Shown here: positions 24,016 through 35,279 of the stretch, one piece after another
Position numbering within the stretch: the first letter of the stretch is position 1
Layout of the letters: the number at the start of each line of letters is the position of its first letter
From: Tetrapyrgos nigripes
Lineage: Eukaryota > Basidiomycota > Agaricomycetes > Agaricales > Campanellaceae
Assembly: GCA_013368315.1 (NCBI GenBank)
Contig: JAACJM010000010.1
Coordinates: 62,001-126,000, forward strand
Direction of reading: 5' to 3'
DNA: 64,000 bases
Notes under the pieces: model-generated
The model's input: the letters and a program-made list of their open reading frames with translations, nothing else
What the model was told of the DNA's origin: nothing
Database searches by the model: none
Program-made: the position numbers and the translations under genes

Positions 24016-25837
24016 GTGCTGAGTACGTCAGTATTTATGGTTCTTACCTTGCTGCACAAAAGTAAAGGTCTTGTCAAATCCCTCTTTCCCGCAAACCACG
24101 TCGTTCCTGCTCTATCCCAGCACTTTTGGCTCAATCTCCTCTCGGAATCCCAGGATGACCTCTCCAAATCCCGTCCCTTGGCTCTTTCCATAGCTCCGGT
24201 CGACAAACTCTCTCCATCCAGAGACCTCGTCACCGCCATCCTAGACCAACCTTTTGCCTCAGATCCTGCTCTTAGCAACGCGCTCAGAACGCGTCAAAAC
24301 CCTCCTACCCTCTCCATCTCGTATGTTCCTAATCATCCTCTCTCTCCGGTTTTGCTTACATTTCACCAGTTACGCACGTTCCCTCAATTCAGACTCTGGA
24401 CTGGCACTCCCGTCTTCCTTCTTCTTACAATTCCCTTATGACGTCCACATCCGCGAATACAACGTCTGGTCCGACTTTCTTTCTGATTTCCTGAGATCCG
24501 ATATCCCAGTTGTCGTTTGCAATCCAATTACGACCTCTCCCAGCCATATCCTTGACACTCCTCTGCTTCGCGACTATCCCAACACCATTCTCGTTGTTGT
24601 TGCCTCTCCTACCGATGAAGTCGCCAACCATGTCAAAGCTCAATATCCTGACGTGAATATCCTTTTAATGGACCCCTCCCGTGCCGTTGCAGGTCTGGAC
24701 AGTCTTCACACCGACCCAAGTTCCCCTGCTGCAGTACAGCGTTATCAGGATGAATTCGGAGCATCGAGGGTGTTTGATCTCACTGCCCATATAAAAACAT
24801 ACCTCGAATCCAAAACCAAAACCAAAACTCCACTTCATACATCCCAACATCTCATACCAACAAAAGCAGCTCTTGCCCGACTCTCCGCCCTCTATTCCCT
24901 TTCCCGCTCCCAACTCCGTGCTGCTGATGCCGAGGTGGACAGCATCAGAGAAGCAGTCAGTTCCCTTCAACGTACCATTGCAGAGGAACTCGTCAAAGCC
25001 AAAAAGGATATCCTCGGAGTTTACGAGGTTCCTACCGAATCTACCGTCTCCAAAGCCTTATCTCAGGCTCGACGCGATGTGCATAAATCCATGAACTCCC
25101 TGACATGGTGGAAAGCTCTGTGGAGAATAGACGAAATATCCTCCATTGTCACCTCCATGGTTCACAATGCTTGGTGTAAAGACCTAGAAGCCCAGCTGAT
25201 ATTCCACACTGGAAGATTATCCCTTCTTGAACGCCAGCTTACAGACACTTCCTTTTCCATATTATCGAGACATTCCGAACATTTTAATTCACCCGTTCTG
25301 AAGAATGCCCTCGAGCAAGTTCGACCCTCACGATTGTACCCTCTATCGGCGTATTCTCTTACAGCTCCCCTTCATGAACGTAGATCTCAGCTAAATTATC
25401 CAACCACTCGTTTACATGTCGCTGGACAGCAAGCCGCGGTGGGTATGGGAGGATCTATAGCCGCTGGTGTCGGACTTGGTTGGGCAGGTTGGCTAGGCTG
25501 GCTGACTGGAGCAGAACATACTCTGCTTCAAATGAATGCAAGCACTGCTACTGCCACTGGCCTTTTTATGGCTACCCTAGGAATCTCTTGGAGTATGTGG
25601 AAGTGGGAGAGATCCAAGAAATTATGGTGGAGAGATTGGGACAGAGTTTGTGAAGGTCTAGACAGGGATATGACTGCTACATTGACAAAAGTGGTCCAAG
25701 AAAACGTCGCTGTTGTTGCAGACAGGACTTGTAAAGGTCTCACAGAACTCGCTAGTAAGCGAAGGGATGAGATTAGTACTATACGGGATGAGTTGGATAG
25801 ATTACAAAAGGATTTGGGTAGTATACAGCAACGATAG
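24016..25837 (+). CDS. MMC1-like mitochondrial membrane protein (dynamin-like pseudoenzyme family)
   Basis: Two visible exons joined by a 52-nt intron near 24,320 (LSI to SYARSLNSD). Exon 1 reads SKGLVKSLFPANHVVPALSQ, then FWLNLLSESQDDLSKSRPLAL, and a segment SIAPVDKLSPSRDLVTAIL where a P-loop would sit but the GKS is missing. The middle is helical and coiled (AKKDILGVYEVPTESTVSKAL, MNSLTWWKALWRIDEISSIV). Near the C-terminus two membrane segments (GMGGSIAAGVGLGWAGWLGW; TATGLFMATLGISWSMWKW) are followed by an amphipathic coiled coil to the stop. This agrees with the fungal Mmc1 family, described as an inner-membrane dynamin-related pseudoenzyme. The assignment rests on remembered family features. 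The start may instead be the Met at 24,037, and an upstream exon is possible. Confidence 0.6.
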
Positions 25838-25866
25838 ATCTATACCGAAATAGAAAATGATTGTCC

Positions 25867-26831
25867 TCATGAGGCAGTAATTGTTATTTTGGGTACATTC
25901 TGTGCAATGGCGGCAGTGTCTGCAAGCCCAGCGATGCGACGGTCGTCATCGTTATCACTGTCATCACCAATTCCAAAGAGCTCTTCCCGCTCATCCCAAA
26001 CATCTGCTAACCGTGTAGGACCGGATTTACCCTTTGGAGGTCTTGCGGAACTATTGGGACCGGCGGCAGCAGGTGTAAATCGAGGTAATAGTTGCGTGCC
26101 TACTTCGTCATCATCATCATCGGACAAAGGATCCGTATCCAGAGGACGGTACAGCCGGGAAATCTAAAGGGTGATGTGTCAGTAGAGATGACCAGTGTCA
26201 TTAGTGACCACGTACCTCGCGTCTGTGTCGGTAATACTTTTCGAGATAGTAGGCAAAGTAAAGTCCTAGAGACGACCCGAGCAAGTTGGCTACGACATCG
26301 CCGATTTGGAATTCTTTGTACTGGATAATAGAATATTTAGATGTTTGGCGTTGGCAAAACTTTTGGAAAAGCAAACGCACTGGTAAAAGGGATTGCACGA
26401 CCTCGCTCAATATCCCTCCACAGAAGAAACATGTAAATGCAGTAAAGATCAGTCCTGAATGCCTCCAAAACCATATCCTTCGTGCATCCCTAATGTCCGG
26501 TCAGATATCCAGCCGAGTTAAACAATCATACGAACTCACTCTTCGACGTCAATGATAAAATAAAAGACCGCTGTTGCTACACAAAAGCATAGGAAATGTA
26601 ATAGTTTGTCATTGAGTGGTAATGAGCGTGAAAAGTTTGTGAACCCAAGAAAGGCGAGAAGAAGCATGATTAGACATGTAAAGAGGATAAACCACTGCGA
26701 ACAGTTGTGAGTAGTATTGACAAAGTACAGCAAGTGCTTACGGGTCTGAGCCTTATAGGCATGTCATATTTGGGTATCTGTACATGATACGACTTCATAA
26801 CCGCACGATACATCCTGGCCATGGAGGGCAT
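25867..26831 (-). CDS. VanZ-like small membrane protein
   Basis: Four or five exons give a protein of about 220 residues. It opens MPSMARMYRAVMKSYHVQIP. Membrane segments follow: QWFILFTCLIMLLLAFLGF, the helix after DKLLHFLCFCVATAVFYFII, a third (HSGLIFTAFTCFFCGGILSE) and a fourth (FQIGDVVANLLGSSLGLYFA). The pattern DK.LHF....E..Q.......F...D...N..G is the VanZ-like signature. The C-terminal tail is soluble and acidic (DPLSDDDDDEVGTQLLPRF). In bacteria VanZ gives teicoplanin resistance; fungal members have no assigned role, so none is claimed. The stop lies 29 bp from the stop of the convergent MMC1-like gene, and the start is 88 bp from the divergent nucleoporin start. Confidence 0.75.
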
Positions 26832-26863
26832 AGTAAAAGTCTTTAACAAATATTGTCAAACAA

Positions 26864-26869
26864 ACGCGT
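26864..26869. promoter_or_regulatory. ACGCGT in the divergent VanZ-like/nucleoporin promoter
   Basis: A single ACGCGT (MluI cell-cycle-box core) in the 88-bp gap between two divergent start codons. Role is inferred from position only. Confidence 0.35.
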
Positions 26870-26919
26870 GAAGGGATTGCCGCATTGTTCACTGCCGCTC
26901 CTTCAACTACTCTGATCAA

Positions 26920-28992
26920 ATGAAACGTTCAGCAGTACACCAGCTCACAAAGGACGGACGTGATGAGGTACCCTTGTTTCTAATACCGCATTCTTCATGA
27001 CTCACGTGTTTGATTCAGGAAGACGACGATTCCGAAGGTCAAGTTGGTTTCCAAAAAGCTGATGATACTATTTTGGCCACTCGAGTGTACAGTTGTGTCC
27101 TATTGTCCAATATTCCCACCTAACCCTTTTACAGAATTCGAGGTCTTCCCAAGAGGAACTCTGCTGCCTCAAGTTCTACTAGTTCATCCTCCTCTCAACC
27201 AGTGCGTCGCGTCACCTTTTTCTTCATTTCCTCGTACTCACTCCAACCTAGGATCAATCCTCCTCAAAATTTGGTGCTTTCAAAGGCTTCAATACGGGTT
27301 CCAGTAGTACATTCACCTTTACCCCACCTGCAGCCACTCCTTCCATGTCACCTTCACAAGACCCACCGCTGGTAGCACCCACAGCTTCCAGCACCGCCAA
27401 AGCACTCTCGAGTTTCCTCTCCAGTCCCTCTCAAAACTCTCTGGCACCTGCTTCGACACAGTCCAGCCCTGATGAAATCGCAGCAGAAACCTACTGGAAG
27501 TCTCTCCGAGGCTTGAACGTCGCTTTCATCTCTGCAGTCCAACAAGCTATGGAGGGCGATCCATTCGTAGACCTGAACGACACCTTTGTGGAAACGTACC
27601 AGAGGCACAGAGAAGTAATTCAGAGACAATTCGACAATGCAAGTCAAACAGACTCTTCTTCGCCTGCACCACTTTCCCGAACCCCAACTCAAGCTGCACT
27701 AGCCATGCCTACACCTCCTTCCTCTTCATCTTCCTTCAGTGGATTCACATTTTCACAAAAATCCACTTCAGGTTCTTCTGAAAGTCAAGGGACTGGGTTC
27801 ACTCCCGGTCTTACCAATGGTGCATCGTCTAAAACGACAGCGTCTCCTTTCAATTTTGCTTCCAGTACTAGTACTGTCTCTGCATCTACCTCCTCCTCAT
27901 TCTTCAATCCTTCCTCGTCTGGTACATCGTCCGCCTTCTCATTTGGCAAGCCCGCCACGTCGATGACGTCAACGTCTCCATCCAAAGACTCGGAATCCTC
28001 CACACCTGGGTCTAAATCAGACACTGCGAAGAGCTCAGGCTTTTCATTTGGGGCCCCAGCTACTTCTGCGAGCCCCTTTGGTAGTGCATCATTCGGTGCT
28101 CCCCCTTCATCCTCAAAACCTAACCCATTCGGTGCCCCTTCCGTGCCTAGTTCATTCCCTTCATCTACTCCTTCTTCCTCTTCAACGTCAACGGCACCCA
28201 AACCCGCTTCTCCATTCGGAGGATTTGGAACTGGGCCTGCGTCTGCGTTTGGTGCGAAAACGCCTACGAGTCCTGGTGGAGGAAGTATTGGGAATCCTGT
28301 TGGGTTTGGGTTTGGTGCTGCGGCTAATAATAATAAGGATAAAGATAGCAGCAACAACGCCACGGGTTCTGTACTTGCATTTGGTAGTCCTGCTCCAAAG
28401 CCGCTTGAGGAGCAGCACACAGCTGAAATCAAAGCAGGAGGCGAGGGAGAAGAAAAGAAGGAAGGAGGGCTTGAGGCTGCTGCGTTGTTTGGAAATAGTC
28501 CGCATGACGAAGAAGGAGAGGGTGAAGAGGACGAAGAGACGACTCATTCGATCCGCTTAAAGGCCTTTAGATTGAAAAAGGCTGACGAAGGCGCAGCTGG
28601 ATGGGCTGAATTGGGGACTGGTGTGTATCCTTTGGATGAGTTGAATTGTTCACTGATCTTGATGCTCTGTAGGTCTTTTGAGATTAAAGAAACACAAGCA
28701 AACTGGTGCACGTCGGGTACTTCTTCGAAATAGCAGTACCGGAAAAGTCATCATCGTACGTCTTACTATCAACTTTCTTTAAATACCTGACGATTTACGC
28801 CTTTCTCAGAACTTCAACCTCTACGGCGGTCTCAACCCATCGCAGACCAAAAAAACTGTCATGTTTGTCGGACATGAGGGCGAAACTTCACAGACGTATA
28901 ACGTCCGGATGAAAACGGAGGAACAAGCCGCCGAGCTCAAAAACGCCTTGGAACGGGAAATTACTTTTGTAAAAGCAAAATCTGACGCTTAG
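26920..28992 (+). CDS. NUP50: Nucleoporin of the NUP50/NUP2 family (FG repeats plus Ran-binding domain)
   Basis: Six exons. The first two encode the NUP50 N-terminal motif: MKRSAVHQLTKDGRDEEDDD, then SEGQVGFQKADDTILATRVI and RGLPRKRNS-like basic residues, the importin-alpha-binding element of this family. A long Ser/Thr/Pro-rich region with FG and FxFG units follows (FSFGAP, FGAPS, FGGFG, GFGFG). The C-terminal Ran-binding domain covers EETTHSIRLKAFRLKK, GWAELGTGVLRLKKHKQTG, ARRVLLRNSSTGKVIINFNL and GETSQTYNVRMKTEEQAAEL. Orthologues (yeast Nup2, fission yeast Nup61, human NUP50) sit at the nuclear basket and speed cargo release from importin alpha with RanGTP. The intron near 27,200 was placed because only that join links the SSSQP and DQSSSKFGAFKGF frames. 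Confidence 0.88.
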
Positions 28993-29151
28993 AATAGCTA
29001 CTTATCAAGGCTGTGAATTTAGCTCTTCTCTTTCGTTTTCCTAGATGGCAGAACGATCACCGTCGTTATTTATACAGAGGTGTGCTCGTATGTATGATAC
29101 ATGTTATGCGTACAAGACTACAGGCTGAGATTTTTTACACTCGAGTTAATA

Positions 29152-31219
29152 CTACTTGCCATTAAAATGGCTTTGCGCATTCTGCCAGATCGAGTTGAGC
29201 ACGAATGCTTCACTCAGCAGCATCTCGATCTCATGGTCACCCCAACCTTGGGTAGGTAGAGATTGTAAGAACATGATGATACCCTAATAAGAGTCGGCGT
29301 TACATCCAGTCGAAATAGAGCAAACCATTTGACACTCACTTGAAAGTCCATCTGTCGTAACCTGTCACTCCATTTCACCAGGAAGGCTGAGCAAACATAC
29401 AAATGGAATTGCGAGAAGGCATCGGGACCCTCAGCCTAAACAAGTCGATTAGGGTTCGTTACACAGTAGAACAGATTGACGGCTCACCAGGTAAGTGTCC
29501 CACATACGAATAGTATTCTGTACACTAATCTCCCTCATCAACAGGCAGTTCATCCATCTAAACGCAAACTGCATAAACTCCACATTTTGAGCCTCCAAAT
29601 GAGCGAAGAGAGGGGCTAGAACGAATCAGCCAACGAAAAAAAAAGTGTACAGATGCACGACTTACCATCAATCCGGGCAACCAGTTCGGACATCCGTCGA
29701 ACACTTCTCTGAATTCCAGGTTGCGCAAATATATAATTGTCCTGGATGCCGTCCAGGAGACGTGATAAACACCAAAATGAATCAGCTTCGATTGCATTCA
29801 GCACGTTAGTCGGGAGAAGGCTTGGGTCGAAAGCTTCTGGATCGGAATCTGGACATATAGGTAAGTAAGTTGCATGAAATAGCACAAAGCATGCAAACCA
29901 ATGTATGCGGACAGGAAAACTTGAAAGAATGGAGTGACCAGGTCGTTGATTCCTTGTACATAGCCGCTAGCGGGATGTCGTATTGCCCACACATACAATA
30001 TGCGCTCGAGACTCTAAAAAGGCACGTCAATTTGTGAATAAGTCTAAAAACCCTCCAAAACTCACCCTTTGAGTGGCCCCATGCATCCATAGTCTAACTC
30101 CGGGTCTCGTTCGAGGTACATCTATCTCAATCTGGTGCCATATTTGCTGATCTAGTCCTTCTCTATCACGCGCAAATGCGACTTCTACCAACGAGATATA
30201 TTCACTGCGCTTGCGAGCCAATGTCGAAGCACGGAGGGGAGTAGGTAGAGGAAGATAACCCTACAAATAAAAGTGTCGATGGACAGACTATGGGATAGAG
30301 GATGCAGGAGAAACGTACAAGGAGTAATTGCCAAGCCATCGGACGCATTTCACCGGGAATGCCAGCCCAAGCTAGTTTTCGCAGTTCGGCTACATTATTC
30401 CTTGTAAGCAGAGGCAATGAATAGTGTAGTATGGACACACCTATATTAACGTCCTGGCTAGATAGACAATCCACAAACTTGTGTTTGCGATTTGTACGTA
30501 TTGAACGTTCCCTCATTAACTTTTCCGATTTTTCAGGAGTTTCGTTCAAGTTTTTTCTTGACGCTGAAGGGGAAGCATCTGCACGAGTGGACCGGCGTCT
30601 TAATCCAACAAGTGGATCTGAAAATATCTTGAGATTAACTTATTGAACCAGAAGCAATACCAGTACCGTTCACAATTTCCTCTGCATCTTCTCGTATTGT
30701 CCCTTGGTCTTGTTTTAACTTTGGAACGGTCATTGAAGATGCAGGATCCTTTGTAGGTTCGCTCTCCAAATCACCCAAGATCATGTCTCCCTCAACGTCT
30801 GCGTCTGCCTCCGGCTCTGGTACGTGGTCTGAAGCATCATCCTGGTTGGAAGAATGCGTGTCATTGCTCGATCGGCGGGGACGGGACGTCCTGACTATAG
30901 TCCAACCGTTCTTTGGAGGTTGAGACGAATCATCACGAGGCGGATAAGAGCTTGGGTTTGGAGCATTGAGATGCGTATAAGAGAAGGATAGTGTGGATGA
31001 TGATGGACTTTCTGGGGATTTTGGTACGGCTTTTGGAGCAGTAGAAGCTACCGGACGTGACCAAGAGAAGGTAAGGGTAGACTGAGCTGGAGATTCGCTA
31101 TCGGATGCACTGTCCCAGGCATCGTCATCGCCGACATTGACGGCACTGAAATAGCTTGAGGAAGAAAGATGTGGGTGGGGTCGAGGAGGAGGGGCGGTCA
31201 TTGAAGCTGAAGAGCTCAA
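29152..31219 (-). CDS. GYP1: TBC-domain Rab GTPase-activating protein, GYP1/TBC1D22 type
   Basis: About nine exons. The N-terminal 230 residues are Ser/Pro-rich and acidic with no fold seen. The TBC domain starts at LRKLAWAGIPGEMRPMAWQL and contains both catalytic fingers: the Arg finger in IDVPRTRPG (IxxDxxR) and the Gln finger in SGYVQGINDL. It continues through DSFWCLSRLLDGIQDNYIFA, LFAHLEAQNVEFMQFAFRW, LMREISVQNTIRMWDTYLAE and ends WGDHEIEMLLSEAFVLNSIW. This is the Gyp1 layout, acting on Ypt1/Rab1-class GTPases at the Golgi in yeast. The start at 31,219 could also be 31,201 (both in frame). It shares a 319-bp divergent promoter with the RraA-like gene. Confidence 0.9.
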
Positions 31220-31538
31220 TGAAGATGGAGTAATAAGATGTGAGATATCCTGTCAGGTCATCCGTTGCGCCAGTCGATGAGCGGTCCTTTAGCAGCTTGA
31301 ACTTTGCCGCCGATACAGGTATTATTAGTGGCACGTGATACATGCACGTGGACCTCGTGATAACGACGCGTCGCATTTTGTGCGCACTTTGCTAGCGCGA
31401 AGCAAGTCATTTTCGAGCACGGAATAGGAGAGGAGAGATAGCAATGCATGTCGGAAAGTACGCGATACAGCGAGCGGATTTAGAACACCGGATCATATAT
31501 GAAATGGTCAAAAGCCGATTCACGTTCTCACGACGGCC
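31220..31538. promoter_or_regulatory. Divergent promoter with two CACGTG and one ACGCGT
   Basis: A 319-bp gap between start codons of the TBC and RraA-like genes. CACGTG occurs at 31,332-31,337 and 31,345-31,350 (13 bp apart), ACGCGT at 31,366-31,371. No gene is seen in the gap. Paired E-boxes are suggestive of bHLH control; this is inference. Confidence 0.45.
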
Positions 31539-32229
31539 ATGGCTCTCTCTACTTGCCAACTCGCTGACGCCCTGATCAGACTGGGCGTTCGTTCTGGCGG
31601 CTACCTAGCAGATATCAATCGCTTTTCTGGTAAACGTGTGTCAGGACCAGCTTATACCGTCCAATTCGTCTCTGCCGATGATACCGACGCGCCCAAACTA
31701 TCCAACCACTTTGTAGACACCGCTCCTCCTGGCCATATCATTGTTATTGACGCTCCGCCACGTTCAGTCACTTTTTGATACGTTTGTATCCTCTCTAATA
31801 TCCATTCTAGATACCAGAAATGCAGTATGGGGTGGCCTCATGACTGCAGGCGCTCAAGCCAGAGGTGCACTTGGCGTAGTCATCTCTGGTCGTTGTCGAG
31901 ACCTTGACGAACACAGAGCCGCCGAATTTCCAGTGTTTGCGCGCGGGCATTCCATCGTTGGCCAGTCACCATTCACTCGTCCATCCGCGATCAATGTTTC
32001 CCTCCTTATTCGTGATCCCGGCGAGCAAGTCACCTTTCCTCCAACTCAAGTAGCCCCAGGAGACTGGATTGTAGCTGATGGGGATGGTGTGGTCTGTGTA
32101 CCTAAAGAGTTGAAGACACAGGTAGAAGAGCTTGCAATTAAGCTTGGTCAAATCGATGAGAGATGCATGGAAGATATCCAGGCGGGAAAGGGTGTACAGG
32201 CTTCCTTCCTCAAACATCGCGGAAAGTAG
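31539..32229 (+). CDS. RraA-like protein (putative HMG/CHA aldolase or oxaloacetate decarboxylase)
   Basis: Two exons joined near 31,752/31,810 (DAPP to HTRNAVWGGLMT) give about 214 residues. The RraA-like fold is evident: STCQLADALIRLGVRSGGYL, SGPAYTVQFVSADD, PPGHIIVIDAPP, WGGLMTAGAQARGALGVVIS, then GRCRDLDEHRAAEFPVFARG, and PGDWIVADGDGVVCVPKEL. The active-site pattern G-x20-R-D-x2-E/D of HMG aldolases is present (RDLDE), which bacterial RNase-E-inhibitor members lack. So an aldolase or decarboxylase acting on 2-oxo acids in the cytosol is more likely than RNA-related regulation. The true substrate is unknown. It is convergent with the polymerase kappa gene, 80 bp between stops. Confidence 0.82.
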
Positions 32230-32309
32230 ACAGCAGAGATCACAACACCAGAAGAATGTATTATGGCTACACTAGATTACACAACTGTGATAACCCTGTA
32301 CGAATAGTG

Positions 32310-35005
32310 TTATTTGTGTTTCTTCCCTTTCCGTTTCTTATTACTAGTCCGTTGTTCCTCCAGGAACCAGTCCCATCCGCCTTTTGACTTTGGCTTCGGA
32401 CTTCCACCTGTATCCTCTCGCTGAGCTTCCTGTATCGCTGAACGGCTCAAACAAAAATCGATATGGGCATTGATCTTTTCGTTATCTGCTTCAGCCAACT
32501 TGGTGTCGCACACAGGACACTCGTAACCTCCAGCTTCTTCAGGATGTGATTCTTGAGGTTGTTGGGATGACGATATACCAATGGTGCTGCGAGGTTTCTC
32601 GGAAGACCTTATAGAGACTTTCGAGCTTGAAGCAACCGGAGCAGAGGTCGGGGGTCTAGGTCGATGTGGATCTGGTTCTGTCATCTCAGCCTCAGCCTCA
32701 GCCAGGTCATTAAAGTCTTCGTGATCCCAGTGGTCTGTTTCCTTCTGTTCTTCTTGGCGTTCTTCTTCGTGGTCCAATTTGCGTTTCTTGATAAAATTAC
32801 CAGATGAGTCGAAAAACTACGATAGTGTGAGTAGATAACTATATCATCAGCCACAAACAACCTTACCCTCTTTATCCCTACACTCTCCGATAGCTTCAGA
32901 TCTTTCAGGTGTGTAACCCTAAGACCAATGAGACGGAGACTGAGAGGAAGCTCGGCAATTAAAAGATCTTTGCCTATAGCCAACAGGTCTTCCTTCTTGG
33001 TGATCCAACGTGTAGATGACTTGGCACGAGTAAACACTGATGCAGCACCTTAGCGCTCACGCGAGATTGCAACTAGACAAGACTCACCTTGAAAAGTATC
33101 TAGTTTGTACTTCAGTGTTACAGTAGTGCCAGCCCATCCGCTTTCTGCCATATCCTTTTCAAGTTCCTCAGCTATCTCTTCTAGTTTGTCGAACAGTTTT
33201 TCCTTATCACTGATCGTATGAAAGGTCCTGTACAATCTCTTGAGCGACCCTGTGATATGCAATTGCGTTAAAATTCACCTTTCAACACCTATAGACTTTC
33301 GGTCTTCTCGTTGGTAGGGAGCGACGACATTCGATGCTATGCCTAGTCCTGTCTGGAGGAGTGAACGAAGTCCGAGACCAAACTGTTTGTCCAATAATGA
33401 TATGACAGCACGCTGGACAAATACATCTCCACACGTCTAAGGGTTGAGATATTCAGTAATGTCTTCTTGAAGGCCTGACAATAACTGACCCTGACGTCTA
33501 TAGAGTCCAAAAGTCGTTCACTGACCCGGCCTATCCAACTGACAGTAAGATAGAGTGGAATGAATAAAGTTTTGACTGAGCACACACCAATACCAGGAAC
33601 CTTGCGGATAGGCAAGTCCTTCATGAATTCAATTATTGTTCTGGCGTCAAACTCCAGTTGAAACTGGCCATTTGGTTTGTTCTATCCCTGGCTAGTTGAG
33701 CGACTTGCAACGACTCCAAGTTTGGGAAAGCACTCACCCTATCTGAACATATCTAAACACCAGCTATATTGATTTCGTTCTTGGCATGTCAAAGGTCACT
33801 CACTTTGGCAAGCATCTGCATGTTTCAATGAGTGCAAGGAGGGATGTGAAGCAAGAAAGAATCCATTACTTTATTCGGAGCTATGCCAGCACTAACCGTT
33901 AAAGTCGTGTCTTCAAAGACTGCCTTTCGCATTTCTTGCACGCAATCTTCCGCACTGATATTGTTACAGGCGCAATACTCCGTGATACTGTGGAGCAACA
34001 TAAGAAACAGACTATAATAGCGCGAAGGGTACAAACTTCAAGTAAGCTTCGTCAGTCCCTGCTGGACACATGTTGGGATCATATCTCGCAAAGATCTTCA
34101 TAATTCTATTTGAGTATTCGCTATAGCGATCATAATGGCTCGAGAGGAGTATGAGATGGGGGCAAAGTTTCTTGGCAATGTGAGCTATACAAGGCAATTA
34201 GCGACCGGCAGTAAGGCAGAGTAGAATAAACATACATGCCATTCCCGACCGGCAGCCATACTTTCTGGCTTCATAGCTTGCTGTGGACAGTACTCCGCCT
34301 CCGACCTTATTACGTTTCATCAAAGGAATGTCTACGAGGGGATGAAACTAAACACACAGCAAAAGGTTTCCCTTTGAGACTAGGATCGAAAAGAAGTTCA
34401 ACGTTCTAATGAGTAAAGCTGTCAGCTTCGTGGGCTTAAAGACCTCAAACATTGAGCGTACTGCGAAGAAGGCATCCATGTCAACATGAACAATAATTTG
34501 AGACAGATCTCGCTGAGATTCTAACTCTGCAACCTTTCATAAGCGTGTAAGGTTAGACTTACAAAGATTTGAAGGAGGGGCAAACTCACAAGTCGGTCAA
34601 TGTTTGACTCCACTTTCGCTGTAAGGTCAAAATGTACTCAGCGAAAAACTACGCAGAATGAAGCAGCGAGACGCACAGATATCCACATTCTTCAGAGCTT
34701 CTTCGCGAGCCTTCAAAAGCTTGTTTATTCGTTCTGTGAGCTCTTTATCCTTTCGTTTCTCATGCTGGACATCGAACGCTTCGTATCAGTAGCCATTCCG
34801 TCCAGCAACTATAGCACTCTTGCCTCGTAGAATTTTGAGCCCTTGCTTGCTTCTGCTATGATTTGGTTTATTTCAGTCTGATCTTTGGCGAGACTGACAA
34901 GAGTTGGTTAGCGGTTGGATTACGAAGACTCGGTACTCACCCAGCCTTTCCGGAAGAAGGCCCCGCTAGACGCTTGAGAAGACTTGCAGATTCTTGCGAG
35001 GCCAT
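32310..35005 (-). CDS. POLK: Y-family DNA polymerase kappa (DinB type) with C-terminal UBZ zinc finger
   Basis: About fourteen exons. It opens MASQESASLLKRLAGPSSGK, then the kappa-specific N-clasp, followed by QIIVHVDMDAFFA (first catalytic metal ligand), FDPSLKGKPFAVG, GMAAHIAKKLCPHLILLSS, the catalytic pair in AGTDEAYLKF, TLTVSAGIAPNKVMDS, DLPIRKVPGIGRVSERLLDS (helix-hairpin-helix thumb), and the little-finger region ERTFHTISDKEKLFDKLEEI and LRLIGLRVTHLKDL. The C-terminal half is acidic and has one UBZ4-type finger, CPVCDTKL...HIDFC (C-x2-C-x14-H-x3-C). It bypasses minor-groove adducts during translesion synthesis, recruited to ubiquitinated PCNA. An ACGCGT lies about 104 bp upstream. Some short exon borders are approximate. 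Confidence 0.9.
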
Positions 35006-35108
35006 TCTAACATGTTTTGGAAAGGGACAAGCAGCAACACGATCACCTCAGCGCGTTTTCGTGTGCATGATTTGTCAGGGTGACATCATCAAACACCGAG
35101 CTACGCCG

Positions 35109-35114
35109 ACGCGT
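35109..35114. promoter_or_regulatory. ACGCGT upstream of polymerase kappa gene
   Basis: ACGCGT with a neighbouring GGCGCGTC, about 104 bp upstream of the start. In yeasts this core is bound by MBF at G1/S genes, many for DNA replication and repair; for this gene it is inference. Confidence 0.4.
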
Positions 35115-35279
35115 CTAACAAGGCGCGTCCAAAGGAAACATACAGACGCTTATATTTACCACTCTACATAAATGATACATTATAGGAATACATATGTATA
35201 ATAACCACTTTCTACAAATAAGGCTGTCACAGACAGCGACTCCATAATTCTACAATTCATGTGCGCAATGGACGGAACG

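Noticed and set aside
27785..28432. 215-codon open frame on the minus strand
   Set aside because: It is antisense to the FG-repeat region of the nucleoporin and its Gly/Ala/Val-rich composition mirrors the Ser/Phe/Gly repeats of the sense strand.
31125..31449. Short open frames in the TBC/RraA-like divergent promoter
   Set aside because: No conserved sequence, and the segment carries paired E-boxes and ACGCGT, so it reads better as promoter.
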